NCBI RefSeq assembly: GCF_010501055.1 | Contig: NZ_QVMO01000017.1 | Location: 1 to 56,884, forward strand | Reading direction: 5' to 3' | Length of the DNA: 56,884 bases | From: Dysgonomonas sp. 521 | Lineage (GTDB): Bacteria > Bacteroidota > Bacteroidia > Bacteroidales > Dysgonomonadaceae | In this document: in pieces, positions 44,740 through 53,788 of the stretch | Numbering within the stretch: the first letter of the stretch is position 1 | Layout of the letters: every line of letters starts with the position of its first letter | Translations under genes and position numbers: made by a program | Notes under the pieces: model-generated | The model's input: only the letters and a program-made list of their open reading frames with translations | Told to the model about the DNA's origin: nothing | The model's database searches: none

Positions 44740-44757
44740 CATCAGTAACTCTACGAT

Positions 44758-45555
44758 ATGTTGGAACAGAATATATTACTTGCATTTATACTTACGGCCG
44801 TAGCCGGATTGTCTACAGGGATAGGCAGCCTTATAGCCTTACTGGCAAAGCATACGAATACCAATTTCCTTTGTGCTTCACTCGGGTTTTCGGCAGGCAT
44901 CATGCTGTATGTATCCTTTATGGAAATGATGCCCGAAGGTAAGATCGAACTGGTTGCCGCCTATGGCGAAAAGATGGGAACATTATATCTCATACTGGCC
45001 TTTTTTGCGGGCATAGCGCTTATCAACCTTATCGACTTCCTCATTCCCGAATCGCTGAACCCGCACGAAATACAGGGTGTGGAGGATATGGATGTCAAGA
45101 AAAAATCGCTGAGGCGTACAGGCATCGTTGTTGCCATGACTATAGCCATACACAACTTTCCCGAAGGTATCGCCACATTCACATCGGCTTTGGGCTCTCT
45201 GGATATCGCTATTCCTATTACCATCGCTATAGCCATACATAACATACCCGAAGGTATTGCCGTGGCTGTACCCATATACCATGCAACAGGCAGCCGCAAA
45301 AAGGCGTTCTGGCTCTCGTTCTCTTCCGGTCTGGCTGAACCTTTCGGTGCGCTGATAGCTTACTTCTTCCTGATGCAGTTCTGGACTCCGGCGATAAACG
45401 GTATTATACTGGCTGTGGTTTCCGGCATCATGGTGTTCATCTCTCTGGACGAATTGCTGCCCAGTGCCGAAAAATATGGTAAACATCACATTTCCATTAT
45501 GGGTCTTGTAGCCGGAATGATGGTTATGGCATTCAGTCTGTTCTTTTTTGTATAA
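44758..45555 (+). CDS. zupT: Zinc transporter ZupT (ZIP family)
   Basis: 265 residues with eight predicted helices. The metal-site helices carry the ZIP motifs HNFPEGIATF and HNIPEGIAVAVPIY, in which the His, Asn, Pro and Glu residues bind zinc or related divalent metals. It imports Zn2+ and probably other metals through the inner membrane. The cytoplasmic loop (about 100-118, HEIQGVEDMDVKKKSLRR) is charged. No Zur box was recognised. It stands alone downstream of an inserted element. Confidence 0.95.
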   Translation: MLEQNILLAFILTAVAGLSTGIGSLIALLAKHTNTNFLCASLGFSAGIMLYVSFMEMMPEGKIELVAAYGEKMGTLYLILAFFAGIALINLIDFLIPESLNPHEIQGVEDMDVKKKSLRRTGIVVAMTIAIHNFPEGIATFTSALGSLDIAIPITIAIAIHNIPEGIAVAVPIYHATGSRKKAFWLSFSSGLAEPFGALIAYFFLMQFWTPAINGIILAVVSGIMVFISLDELLPSAEKYGKHHISIMGLVAGMMVMAFSLFFFV

Positions 45556-45566
45556 AGAGAAACGAA

Positions 45567-45689
45567 GGTGTGCCAAAAGTCTGTGGCTCTGTGCCTGATA
45601 TGGGATTTTCTAAAAAAACGCCTTGATAATGAGGGGATTGCGGGTCAAGCCCGCAATGGCAATCACTCTTTTTTTACTTTTGATACACC
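45567..45689. repeat. MITE-like element with GGTGTGCCAAAAGT ends
   Basis: This is in the 607-bp spacer 45556-46162. The ends GGTGTGCCAAAAGT (45567-45580) and ACTTTTGATACACC (45676-45689) are inverted with two mismatches. Inside is a GCGGGTCAAGCCCGC hairpin. The rest of the spacer holds the family D element at 45757 and a CATTCCGTTAGGAATG palindrome (about 45944). Confidence 0.65.
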
Positions 45690-45756
45690 CTCTTAATAGA
45701 ATATATACCGGGTGGACAAACCCCAGTCATGTTCGGAAGAATTCAAATGATTGTAT

Positions 45757-45858
45757 TTTAGTTAATTGCCACGACTTTTAAGTCGTGGGTTATGAATTAC
45801 AACAGGGTAAAGGCTTTAGCCGAACCAGCTTTAGTCATTATTTTTGACTAAAGTCCCT
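45757..45858. repeat. Dispersed palindromic repeat, family D copy 1
   Basis: TTTAGTTAATTGCCACGAC begins it, with a CCACGACTTTTAAGTCGTGG palindrome (45769-45788), then GGGTAAAGGCTTTAGCC and TTTTTGACTAAAGTC. The same words recur in the same order at 51784-51914. Confidence 0.7.
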
Positions 45859-46162
45859 TTTTCTTCCAGTAACTTTATCCTCCACTTGTTACTAAAAGAT
45901 TTAGACTAAATATCATGTAAAAAATAACCTGATCTTTTTCATCATTCCGTTAGGAATGAATCGCTTGGCGGAAAAAGTCAAGACGGCTTCTCTACAAGAA
46001 ATATCTCACGACAAATTATTTTATCATCTGTAATATTCATTTCGTACAACAGATATATCATTTGGTACATATCAAAAAAGAAACGGCATATTATCCCAAA
46101 TAATCTTATATATTTGTATATTAGTGCTATTATTCCATCAATTGCAGCAAAAAAATAATATT

Positions 46163-49100
46163 ATGAAAGGAAACAAACTTATTCTACTCAGCGTGCTTAC
46201 CATCATTCTTAGCTTGATCCTACTCAGCTCTTGCAAAAGAAGCGGTAACCATCAGATAAACGCAGAATTTGCCCGATACATTGCCGCTTTTACCTATGGC
46301 AAAATCTCATCAGGCTCCGAAATCCGAATCGAGCTTACTCAGGATATACCTACTGCCGAACTGAACAAGGAAATAGATCAGGAGCTATTCCAGTTTTCTC
46401 CTTCGATAAAAGGTAAAGCTTACTGGACGAGCACCCGCACCATCAGGTTTGTACCCGATCCCGGGGAACTGAAACAGGGACAGGAGTACGAAGCATGGTT
46501 CAAGCTGGATAAGGTGCTGAAAGTAGACAGCGACTTCAAAGAGTTTTACTTCTTCTTCCGTGTACCGGAGCAGAATTACAATGTCGCCCTTACTCCTTAT
46601 ACTCAGATGAAGGATAACGACCTTGCATGGAATACCGTACAGGGCGAAATACTGCTTGCTGATGAGGCAAGCCCCGAAGATATAAAGAGCATGTTTTCGT
46701 TATCAGGCGGCGACAAGGCTAAAGATGCAAAAATAAAAGTGACCCAAAGCGAAACGAGTGGAAAATATAACCTGATAATAGACAGCCTGTACAGGGGGGC
46801 GCAGGATATAGAGTATACCCTGAACATCAAAGGCAGCGCCATAAATGCAAAAGAAGACAAAGAACAGATAATCGTGATGCCTTCCATTTCCGATTTCAAG
46901 GTACTGGATGTTTCTATGGAATATGCACCGCAGGAATGTGTACGTGTAACGTTCAGCGACCCTTTGTCGCTGAACCAGAATATACAGGGATTGGTTAAAC
47001 CGGGCATTATCGAAACTTTCTCGTTCGATACCCGGAAGAATATACTGAAACTGTATCTGGACAAAACAACCAGAGGTACCAGCACCGAACTGAAAATATT
47101 CAAGGAACTGAAAAACTCTCAGAATAAATCCTTGGACAAGGATTACTCTTTCAGCGTGAATTTTGAAAAAAACAAACCGGAAATACAGGTGCCTAATTCG
47201 GGTAACATACTGCCTAACTCCGGCAACCTGATTATCCCGTTTCAGGCCGTTAACCTGTGGGCTGTAGATGTGAAGGTAATCAAGATATATGAAAACAACA
47301 TTCTGGGATACCTGCAATCAAACGACTTTGGCGGCAGCAACGAACTCAAACGGTTTGGGCGTTTGGTGCATAAAAAACGTATCCGTCTCGATGAAGACCC
47401 CACCCTGAAGCTGGATGAATGGAATACCTTCTCGCTGGATATGGCTACACTGATGAAACAAGACCCCGGAGCAGTATACAGGGTTGAATTTACGATGAAA
47501 AAAGAATACTCGCTTTATCCTTGTGATAGTATGGTTCCCCAAATACCGAAGGATGCCTCACTGGAACGTTTCGACAACCAGATGGATGAGGACGATGAAG
47601 CGAACTGGGACCATCCGGAACAATACTATTATTCTGATGAATGGAACTGGGACGAATACGACTGGCAGCAACGGGATAACCCTTGCGATGCCACTTATTA
47701 TATGAATAAGACTTCCGATGCTGTTGTTCTGGCGTCAAACATCGGGATGACAGCCAAAATGGGTTCTGAAAAGAAAATAACTGTCGCCCTGACCGATATA
47801 CTTACCACAAGCCCTATTTCGGGTGCCACTGTAGATATATACAACTACCAGATGCAGCGTATAGGTGGTGGAAAGACAGACAGTGAAGGATTTATAGAGT
47901 CTGAATATAAAGGCGGAGTACCGTTTGTCGTGATTGCTTCGCACGGCAAGGAAAAAGGCTACCTGAAAGTAACGTCAAACCTGTCTCTGTCGCTCAGCAA
48001 CTTCGATGTGAGCGGACAGGAAATACAAAAAGGGCTGAAAGGCTACATTTACGGCGAACGTGGCGTCTGGCGTCCGGGCGATTCCATCTTTGTCACCTTT
48101 ATCCTTGAGGATAAAAAACAGACATTACCGAAAGACCATCCTGTTTCCCTCGAATTATATACCCCTCGCGGACAGATGGCGCAGCGCTATGTTTCTACAA
48201 CGGGCAAAGACGGATTCTATGCGTTCCGTATGGCGACCGACCCTAGCGCTATTACAGGCAACTGGCAGGCAAGGGTAAAAGTGGGTGGTGTGACATTCTC
48301 TAAAACACTGAAAATAGAGACAGTGAAGCCTAACCGTCTGAAAGTACGCCTGGATGCAGGTGAAATAATCAATGCAGGCAGCGGTACATTCTCGGCTCCT
48401 CTTTCTTCGCAATGGCTACACGGTGCTCCGGCTGCTAATCTGGCTGCAAAAGTGGAAATGACACTAAGCAAAGCAGGTACGCCATTCAAAGGATATGAAA
48501 AATACACGTTCAACAATCCTGCTTCCAGTTTTGCATCCGATACCTATACCGTATTCGACGGAAGGCTGGATGCCGAAGGAAACGCGACAGTAAAGGCAAG
48601 CCTGCCACAGGCTGCGAGCGCGCCGGGCATGTTGCGTGCCAATATCGTTTCGCGTGTATTCGAATCGGGTGGCGATGCCAGTATCTTCTCGCAGACAGCT
48701 GCTTATTCTCCATACTCGGCTTATGTAGGAGTCAAAACTCCTGCTGATAGCGATTATGGCTGGCTGGAAACCGATAAGGATAACGTATTCGATATCGTTA
48801 CGCTCAGCCCTGACGGGAAACCAATCAACCGCTCAAATATAAATGTGAAAATCTATAAGCTGAAATGGTCGTGGTGGTGGAATTCAAATGATAACCTCGC
48901 TTCCTATGTCAATAATACATCTACTCAGGTATTGCTGAATGAAAATATATCGACATCGGGAGGAAAAGGCGCGGTAAAATTCCGTATCGATTATCCCGAA
49001 TGGGGGCGTTACCTGATTATGGTAAAAGATGCGCAGGGCGGACATATCACAGGCCGTATATTCTATGTAGACTGGCCGTCGTGGAGAGGACGTTCCGAAA

Positions 49101-51736
49101 AAGACGACCCAAGCGGGCTGACCATGCTTTCGTTCTCTACAGACAAGCAGTCATACAAAGTAGGGGAGACGGTTACCGTTATCCTACCGAAGAGTTCGAA
49201 AGGACGGACATTGCTTACCATCGAAGACGGCTCGCGTATTCTTTCGCGCCAGTGGGTAAAAACAAGTGCTGATGAGGATACTAAATATACATTTAAGGTA
49301 ACGGAGGAAATGACTCCTAACTTCTACATCTTTGCCAGCCAGTTGCAACCACATGCGCAGACCGACAACGACCTGCCTATCCGCATGTACGGTGTACGGA
49401 ACATCAGTGTGGAAAATGACGAAACAGTACTGACCCCTGTTATTGGTATGCCTGATGAACTTCGTCCGGAGAAAGAATTTACCGTTTCCATTTCTGAAAA
49501 GAATAAGAAAGAAATGACATATACCCTCGCCATTGTGGACGAAGGATTGCTTGACCTCACCTCATTCAAAACCCCTAACGCATGGGCAGACTTCTATGCC
49601 CGTCAGGCGCTGGGTGTACGCACATGGGATATGTTCGATATGGTAGTGGGAGCGCAAACCGGCAAACTTGGGCCACTACTGAGTATCGGAGGTGACGAAA
49701 CCCTGAAACCAGCCAATAATGCCATGAGCAGGTTCAAACCTGTGGTAAAATATCTGGGGCCATTCACGCTGAACAAAGGTAAAACCGATACACATAAAAT
49801 TACGTTGCCGTCTTATTTCGGCTCGGTGCGTGTTATGGTAGTAGCCGGAAATAAGAACGGCGCTTATGGCAATGCCGAAAAGGCCGTTCCGGTACGGAAT
49901 CCATTAATGATACTTTCTACACTGCCGCGTGTAGCAGGGCCTGACGAAGAAATCCTGCTTCCGGTGAATGTATTCGCAATGGATAAGAAGGTGAAAACAG
50001 TGAACCTGACTGTGCAGTCGAACGGGCTGTTCCAGTTTACGGATGGTACGACTAAATCCGTATCATTTACAGATGTAGGTGATAAGATGGTTTACTTCAA
50101 AGTGAAAGTAGGCAAGAAAACAGGTTACGAGAAGGTAATTATAAAAGCAACCGGAGGTGGGGAATCGGCTACCGAAACCATTGATATTGAAATCCGCAAC
50201 CCTAACCCGCATGTGCTGTTAAGTTCGCAGGCGCTTGTCTCTCCGAATGATACAACACAATTAAATATATCATTCGAAGACCCTAAAGCGGATGACTGGG
50301 CTAAACTGGAGGTATCGCGTATGCCGGGCGTCAACCTGAATAATACTCTGACATATCTGCGTTACTACCCTTACGGATGCACCGAACAGGTGACATCGAA
50401 AGGATTCCCTCTCCTGTTCTTAGAGAAGTTCAGGCCTCTGACAGAAAAGGAAAAAGAAGTGATTGTGACCGAAAATGTAAAGGGAGCCATACAGACTATT
50501 GCCTCACGCCAGCTTGGCGATGGCGGTATTATTTACTGGCCGGGCAATCGTTATCCGGATGAATGGGTAACAAGCTACGCCGGACACTTCCTGCTGGAAG
50601 CACAAAAGGCGGGATGGGATGTGCCGACTTCCGTTATCAGCAAATGGAAGCAGTTCCAGAAGAAATCGGCACAGACATGGAACAGGGGCAACCTGTACAG
50701 TTCATACTATAGTTACTCCATGACCGACCTGCAACAGGCATACCGCCTCTATACACTTGCACTTGCGGGAGAACCTGAACTGGGAGCAATGAACAGGCTG
50801 AAAGAGATGAAAGACCTTTCGGTACAGGCACGCTGGCGTCTGGCTGCGGCATATGCCCTTGCCGGGAAAAAGGATGCAGCAATACAACTGACCAATAATG
50901 CAAGTGACCAGGTAGAACGCTATTCGTTCAGTAACAATACTTTCGGAAGTTCGCAACGCGATATGGCCATGATTATGGAAACATACCTGCTGTTGGGTAA
51001 AACAGAGAAAGCGCTCAACCTGTCATTTAAGGTGTCGGAATATCTGAGCAGCAGTTACATTACAACCCAAACAGCCGCTTACGGACTGATTGCGATGTCA
51101 CGGTTGGCAGAAAAAATGGGTAAAGGTGTTATCTCTTACGAATGGTCTCTCAACGGAGTACCGCAGAAAGTAAGTAACTCCGGCGATGTCTTCCAGGAAG
51201 TAACCCTGAAACCACAAGATAAGGTACATGTAACCATTAAGAACAAAGGACAGGGCGATATATTTGTCCGCCTGTTGGGACGTACACAGCCGTTAACCGA
51301 CAATTCCCCTGCCGAAACCAATGGCGTGAAACTGTATGTGAAATATGTGGACGAAAACGGCAAGGATATTGACGTGACTTCGCTTCGTCAGGGTACGGAA
51401 TTCTATGCCAGTGTGATTGTACAGAATATCTCCGGGCAATATCTCACCGATATGGCACTCAATCAGATATTTGCTTCGGGATGGGAAATATTCAACAACC
51501 GCCTGTTTAACGAAGCAGACACCAGAACGGCTGGCTCTTACAACTATCAGGATATACGCGACGACAGGGTATATACTTTCTTTAACTTGGGCACCGGATA
51601 TTCTATGTCGTTCAAAGTGAGGTTGCAGGCTGCTTATTGCGGAAGGTTCTATCTTCCGGCTGTAGCAGGTGAAGCCATGTATAGCCCTGATATCAACGGA
51701 CGCACTACCGGGCAGTGGGTAGAAGTGAAGCAATAA
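46163..51736 (+). CDS. Alpha-2-macroglobulin family lipoprotein with thioester
   Basis: 1857 residues. The signal peptide ends in a lipobox (LILLSSC, Cys24), so the protein is membrane-anchored. It carries successive MG beta domains (for example the MG2-like YIYGERGVWRPGDSIFVTF), then an A2M domain (YTLAIVDEGLLDLTSF, LPSYFGSVRVMVVAG). The thioester domain has YPYGCTEQ (Cys1406 and Gln1409) followed by the helical TED repeats and receptor-binding-like beta domains. Bacterial A2Ms trap attacking proteases in the periplasm. Here no PBP1C gene follows, unlike the common pairing. The start upstream at 46124 was rejected because it lacks the signal peptide. A TATATTTG -7 box is at 46109-46116. Confidence 0.95.
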   Translation: MKGNKLILLSVLTIILSLILLSSCKRSGNHQINAEFARYIAAFTYGKISSGSEIRIELTQDIPTAELNKEIDQELFQFSPSIKGKAYWTSTRTIRFVPDPGELKQGQEYEAWFKLDKVLKVDSDFKEFYFFFRVPEQNYNVALTPYTQMKDNDLAWNTVQGEILLADEASPEDIKSMFSLSGGDKAKDAKIKVTQSETSGKYNLIIDSLYRGAQDIEYTLNIKGSAINAKEDKEQIIVMPSISDFKVLDVSMEYAPQECVRVTFSDPLSLNQNIQGLVKPGIIETFSFDTRKNILKLYLDKTTRGTSTELKIFKELKNSQNKSLDKDYSFSVNFEKNKPEIQVPNSGNILPNSGNLIIPFQAVNLWAVDVKVIKIYENNILGYLQSNDFGGSNELKRFGRLVHKKRIRLDEDPTLKLDEWNTFSLDMATLMKQDPGAVYRVEFTMKKEYSLYPCDSMVPQIPKDASLERFDNQMDEDDEANWDHPEQYYYSDEWNWDEYDWQQRDNPCDATYYMNKTSDAVVLASNIGMTAKMGSEKKITVALTDILTTSPISGATVDIYNYQMQRIGGGKTDSEGFIESEYKGGVPFVVIASHGKEKGYLKVTSNLSLSLSNFDVSGQEIQKGLKGYIYGERGVWRPGDSIFVTFILEDKKQTLPKDHPVSLELYTPRGQMAQRYVSTTGKDGFYAFRMATDPSAITGNWQARVKVGGVTFSKTLKIETVKPNRLKVRLDAGEIINAGSGTFSAPLSSQWLHGAPAANLAAKVEMTLSKAGTPFKGYEKYTFNNPASSFASDTYTVFDGRLDAEGNATVKASLPQAASAPGMLRANIVSRVFESGGDASIFSQTAAYSPYSAYVGVKTPADSDYGWLETDKDNVFDIVTLSPDGKPINRSNINVKIYKLKWSWWWNSNDNLASYVNNTSTQVLLNENISTSGGKGAVKFRIDYPEWGRYLIMVKDAQGGHITGRIFYVDWPSWRGRSEKDDPSGLTMLSFSTDKQSYKVGETVTVILPKSSKGRTLLTIEDGSRILSRQWVKTSADEDTKYTFKVTEEMTPNFYIFASQLQPHAQTDNDLPIRMYGVRNISVENDETVLTPVIGMPDELRPEKEFTVSISEKNKKEMTYTLAIVDEGLLDLTSFKTPNAWADFYARQALGVRTWDMFDMVVGAQTGKLGPLLSIGGDETLKPANNAMSRFKPVVKYLGPFTLNKGKTDTHKITLPSYFGSVRVMVVAGNKNGAYGNAEKAVPVRNPLMILSTLPRVAGPDEEILLPVNVFAMDKKVKTVNLTVQSNGLFQFTDGTTKSVSFTDVGDKMVYFKVKVGKKTGYEKVIIKATGGGESATETIDIEIRNPNPHVLLSSQALVSPNDTTQLNISFEDPKADDWAKLEVSRMPGVNLNNTLTYLRYYPYGCTEQVTSKGFPLLFLEKFRPLTEKEKEVIVTENVKGAIQTIASRQLGDGGIIYWPGNRYPDEWVTSYAGHFLLEAQKAGWDVPTSVISKWKQFQKKSAQTWNRGNLYSSYYSYSMTDLQQAYRLYTLALAGEPELGAMNRLKEMKDLSVQARWRLAAAYALAGKKDAAIQLTNNASDQVERYSFSNNTFGSSQRDMAMIMETYLLLGKTEKALNLSFKVSEYLSSSYITTQTAAYGLIAMSRLAEKMGKGVISYEWSLNGVPQKVSNSGDVFQEVTLKPQDKVHVTIKNKGQGDIFVRLLGRTQPLTDNSPAETNGVKLYVKYVDENGKDIDVTSLRQGTEFYASVIVQNISGQYLTDMALNQIFASGWEIFNNRLFNEADTRTAGSYNYQDIRDDRVYTFFNLGTGYSMSFKVRLQAAYCGRFYLPAVAGEAMYSPDINGRTTGQWVEVKQ

Positions 51737-51783
51737 TAATAGAATTTATATTCAATAAGATTGTATAGGTTTAGTTTTCTGTT

Positions 51784-51914
51784 TTTTAGTTGCCTCCACT
51801 TTCAAGTGGAGGAGGTAAATAATCGTAGCTAAAGGGTTTAATCCAAAACATTTTGACTAAAGTCGCTTTCTGTCAACATTATTATCCACGACTTAAAAGC
51901 CGTGGCAACTAAAA
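51784..51914. repeat. MITE-like family D copy 2
   Basis: This fills the middle of the 330-bp spacer 51737-52066. Perfect 11-bp ends, TTTTAGTTGCC (51784-51794) and GGCAACTAAAA (51904-51914), bound a 131-bp unit. Inside are CCTCCACTTTCAAGTGGAGG and CCACGACTTAAAAGCCGTGG hairpins. It carries no gene. Confidence 0.8.
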
Positions 51915-52006
51915 CAGTTTTAAATAAGTACTTTACACTTTTATTGAATATAAACTAATGTACGGGTAGGGTTTACCTGCCCGTAATAAATAATAACAAA
52001 ATAAAG

Positions 52007-52041
52007 AATAGGGTATTTTTCAAATAAATACCCTATTTTTG
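52007..52041 (+). promoter_or_regulatory. Hairpin overlapping a -7 box before the glycosyltransferases
   Basis: A perfect 12-bp stem, AATAGGGTATTT (52007-52018) with AAATACCCTATT (52026-52037), is followed by TTT. Its right arm runs into TATTTTTG (52034-52041), a -7 match. It may be the end of the upstream transcript, the start of the next, or both. Another hairpin (TACGGG/CCCGTA, 51961-51983) precedes it. Confidence 0.5.
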
Positions 52042-52066
52042 TAACAGATAAATTAAATGAGATTAA

Positions 52067-52915
52067 ATGAAAAGAGCAGTCTGTACTTTTGGTAGCTATT
52101 ACTTAACAGAAGGTTTCCCCCGTTTCAGGAAAATGACTGAAAGTATGGGTGTTTTTGATGAAATACATACAGTCTGCGAAAAAGATTTGGATACAGATTT
52201 TTATAAAAGGTGGGGGAGGTATCTTATACCTTATTCCAGAGGATTTGGATATTGGTGCTGGAAGCCTTACTTTATACTCCGTATACTTGAGAAAATGGAA
52301 GACGGCGATGTACTTCTCTACTCAGATATAGGGTGCTATTTCAATCCGAAAGGTAAAGAGCGCCTTATGGAATATTATGATATGGTGGAGAAGACTCCTA
52401 CAGGTATACTTGGAGTAAAGAGTCAGGAAGTAAGTTATAACAGTATGCCCGAAACGCTCTATTATGAATATGAGTGGACAAAAGGCGATGTTTTTGCTTA
52501 CTATGGAGTGTATGACGATAAATCGTATACACACACGCCCCAGTTCGAATCGACCATTATCTTCTTTAAGAAAAGCCCGTTGGTTATGCAGTTTGTAAAA
52601 GACTGGTATCAGGCATATCTCGATGACTACAGCCTGGCAACCGATTCTCCATCACGCATACCTAATCTGCCAGGATTTAAAGAAAACAGGCACGACCAAA
52701 GCATTTACTCCATATTAGGAAAAAAATACGGGATAGCCGAGATTTCCACTAACGAAATATTCCAACGGGATTGGACTCTGCTTGAAAATTATCCGATACA
52801 AGCACGCAGGGATAAATATTACACAAGTAAATATCATTACAAGCACCGTTTCCGGTTGAGAAAGCTATACCGTAGATGGTGGAATTTTAAATATTGGTTC
52901 AAAGACAGATTTTAA
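52067..52915 (+). CDS. Glycosyltransferase-like protein, tandem copy 1
   Basis: 282 residues, no signal peptide. The protein looks like a GT-A type transferase: FGYWCWKPYFIL, then DGDVLLYSDIGC (an Asp-x-Gly... metal or sugar-nucleotide motif), EYEWTKGDVFAYY, NLPGFKENRHDQSIYS and PIQARRDKYY. The C-terminus is basic and aromatic (RRWWNFKYWFKDRF), suggesting peripheral membrane binding. I recall it as unassigned in most genomes. About 55-60% of residues match the next gene by eye, a clear tandem duplication. It is the first of three genes that are probably one operon. Confidence 0.7.
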   Translation: MKRAVCTFGSYYLTEGFPRFRKMTESMGVFDEIHTVCEKDLDTDFYKRWGRYLIPYSRGFGYWCWKPYFILRILEKMEDGDVLLYSDIGCYFNPKGKERLMEYYDMVEKTPTGILGVKSQEVSYNSMPETLYYEYEWTKGDVFAYYGVYDDKSYTHTPQFESTIIFFKKSPLVMQFVKDWYQAYLDDYSLATDSPSRIPNLPGFKENRHDQSIYSILGKKYGIAEISTNEIFQRDWTLLENYPIQARRDKYYTSKYHYKHRFRLRKLYRRWWNFKYWFKDRF

Positions 52916-52921
52916 CTATAC

Positions 52922-53788
52922 ATGAAGAAAATATTATGCACCTTTGGTAATACATTACTTGCTCCGGGATTTCCCCAATATGTGAGGAATGCGGAAGCGA
53001 TGAATGTATTTGATAAAATATACACATACACAGAATATGACCTAAGTAAGGAATTCCGAAAAAAATGGGGAAGATATATGTATCCTTACTCAAAAGGATA
53101 CGGCTTTTGGTGCTGGAAACCACCTTTGATAAAGAAGACCCTCGACACGATGGAAGATGGCGATATACTGTTATACACAGATGTGGGTTGTTATCTGAAT
53201 CCAAATGGAAAAGAGCGTTTAGCTGAATATTACGATATTGTGGAGAAAAGCCCGTCAGGAATGCTAGGTTTCAGAAGCTTTGAGGAGAACTATAACGGAA
53301 TGCCCGAAGGCCTGCGTTTCGAATACGAATGGACAAAGGGCGATGTATTCGATTACTTTGGAGTAAGAAACGACAAAGAAGTTACACAGACAACCCAATA
53401 TGAAGCGGGGATTATCTTTATTAAGAAAGGCCCTGTATCTACTGCTTTTGTAAATGAATGGGTAAAGGTGATTGACGATGATTTCAGTCTGATAACAGAT
53501 GAACCCTCCAGAAGCCCTAACTTACCAGGTTTTCAGGAAAACCGTCACGACCAGAGTATCTACTCCATGCTGGCTAAAAAATATAAGATAGAGGCAGTTT
53601 CCACAAATGAACTTATCCCCTTGGGAGGTATAGTTGACTGGTCAATTATAGATAAATACCCGATACAAGCTAGACGGGATGTTTATTATAAGAGTATGAG
53701 ACATTATAACCGTCGCTTTCAGCTGCGTAAGCTTTATGGCGCTTGGTGGAAATTTAAATATTTCTTTAAGGACTTATTCAGAATATGA
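52922..53788 (+). CDS. Glycosyltransferase-like protein, tandem copy 2
   Basis: 288 residues, a paralogue of the preceding gene with the same blocks in the same order: GFWCWKPPLIKK, DGDILLYTDVGC, EYEWTKGDVFDYFGV, NLPGFQENRHDQSIYS and PIQARRDVYY. Differences cluster in the region after SLITDEPS and in a 3-residue insertion (LGGIVDW) before the PIQARRD motif, where an acceptor might bind. It ends in the basic KFKYFFKDLFRI. It starts 6 bp after copy 1 and overlaps the membrane-protein gene by 4 bp. Confidence 0.7.
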   Translation: MKKILCTFGNTLLAPGFPQYVRNAEAMNVFDKIYTYTEYDLSKEFRKKWGRYMYPYSKGYGFWCWKPPLIKKTLDTMEDGDILLYTDVGCYLNPNGKERLAEYYDIVEKSPSGMLGFRSFEENYNGMPEGLRFEYEWTKGDVFDYFGVRNDKEVTQTTQYEAGIIFIKKGPVSTAFVNEWVKVIDDDFSLITDEPSRSPNLPGFQENRHDQSIYSMLAKKYKIEAVSTNELIPLGGIVDWSIIDKYPIQARRDVYYKSMRHYNRRFQLRKLYGAWWKFKYFFKDLFRI

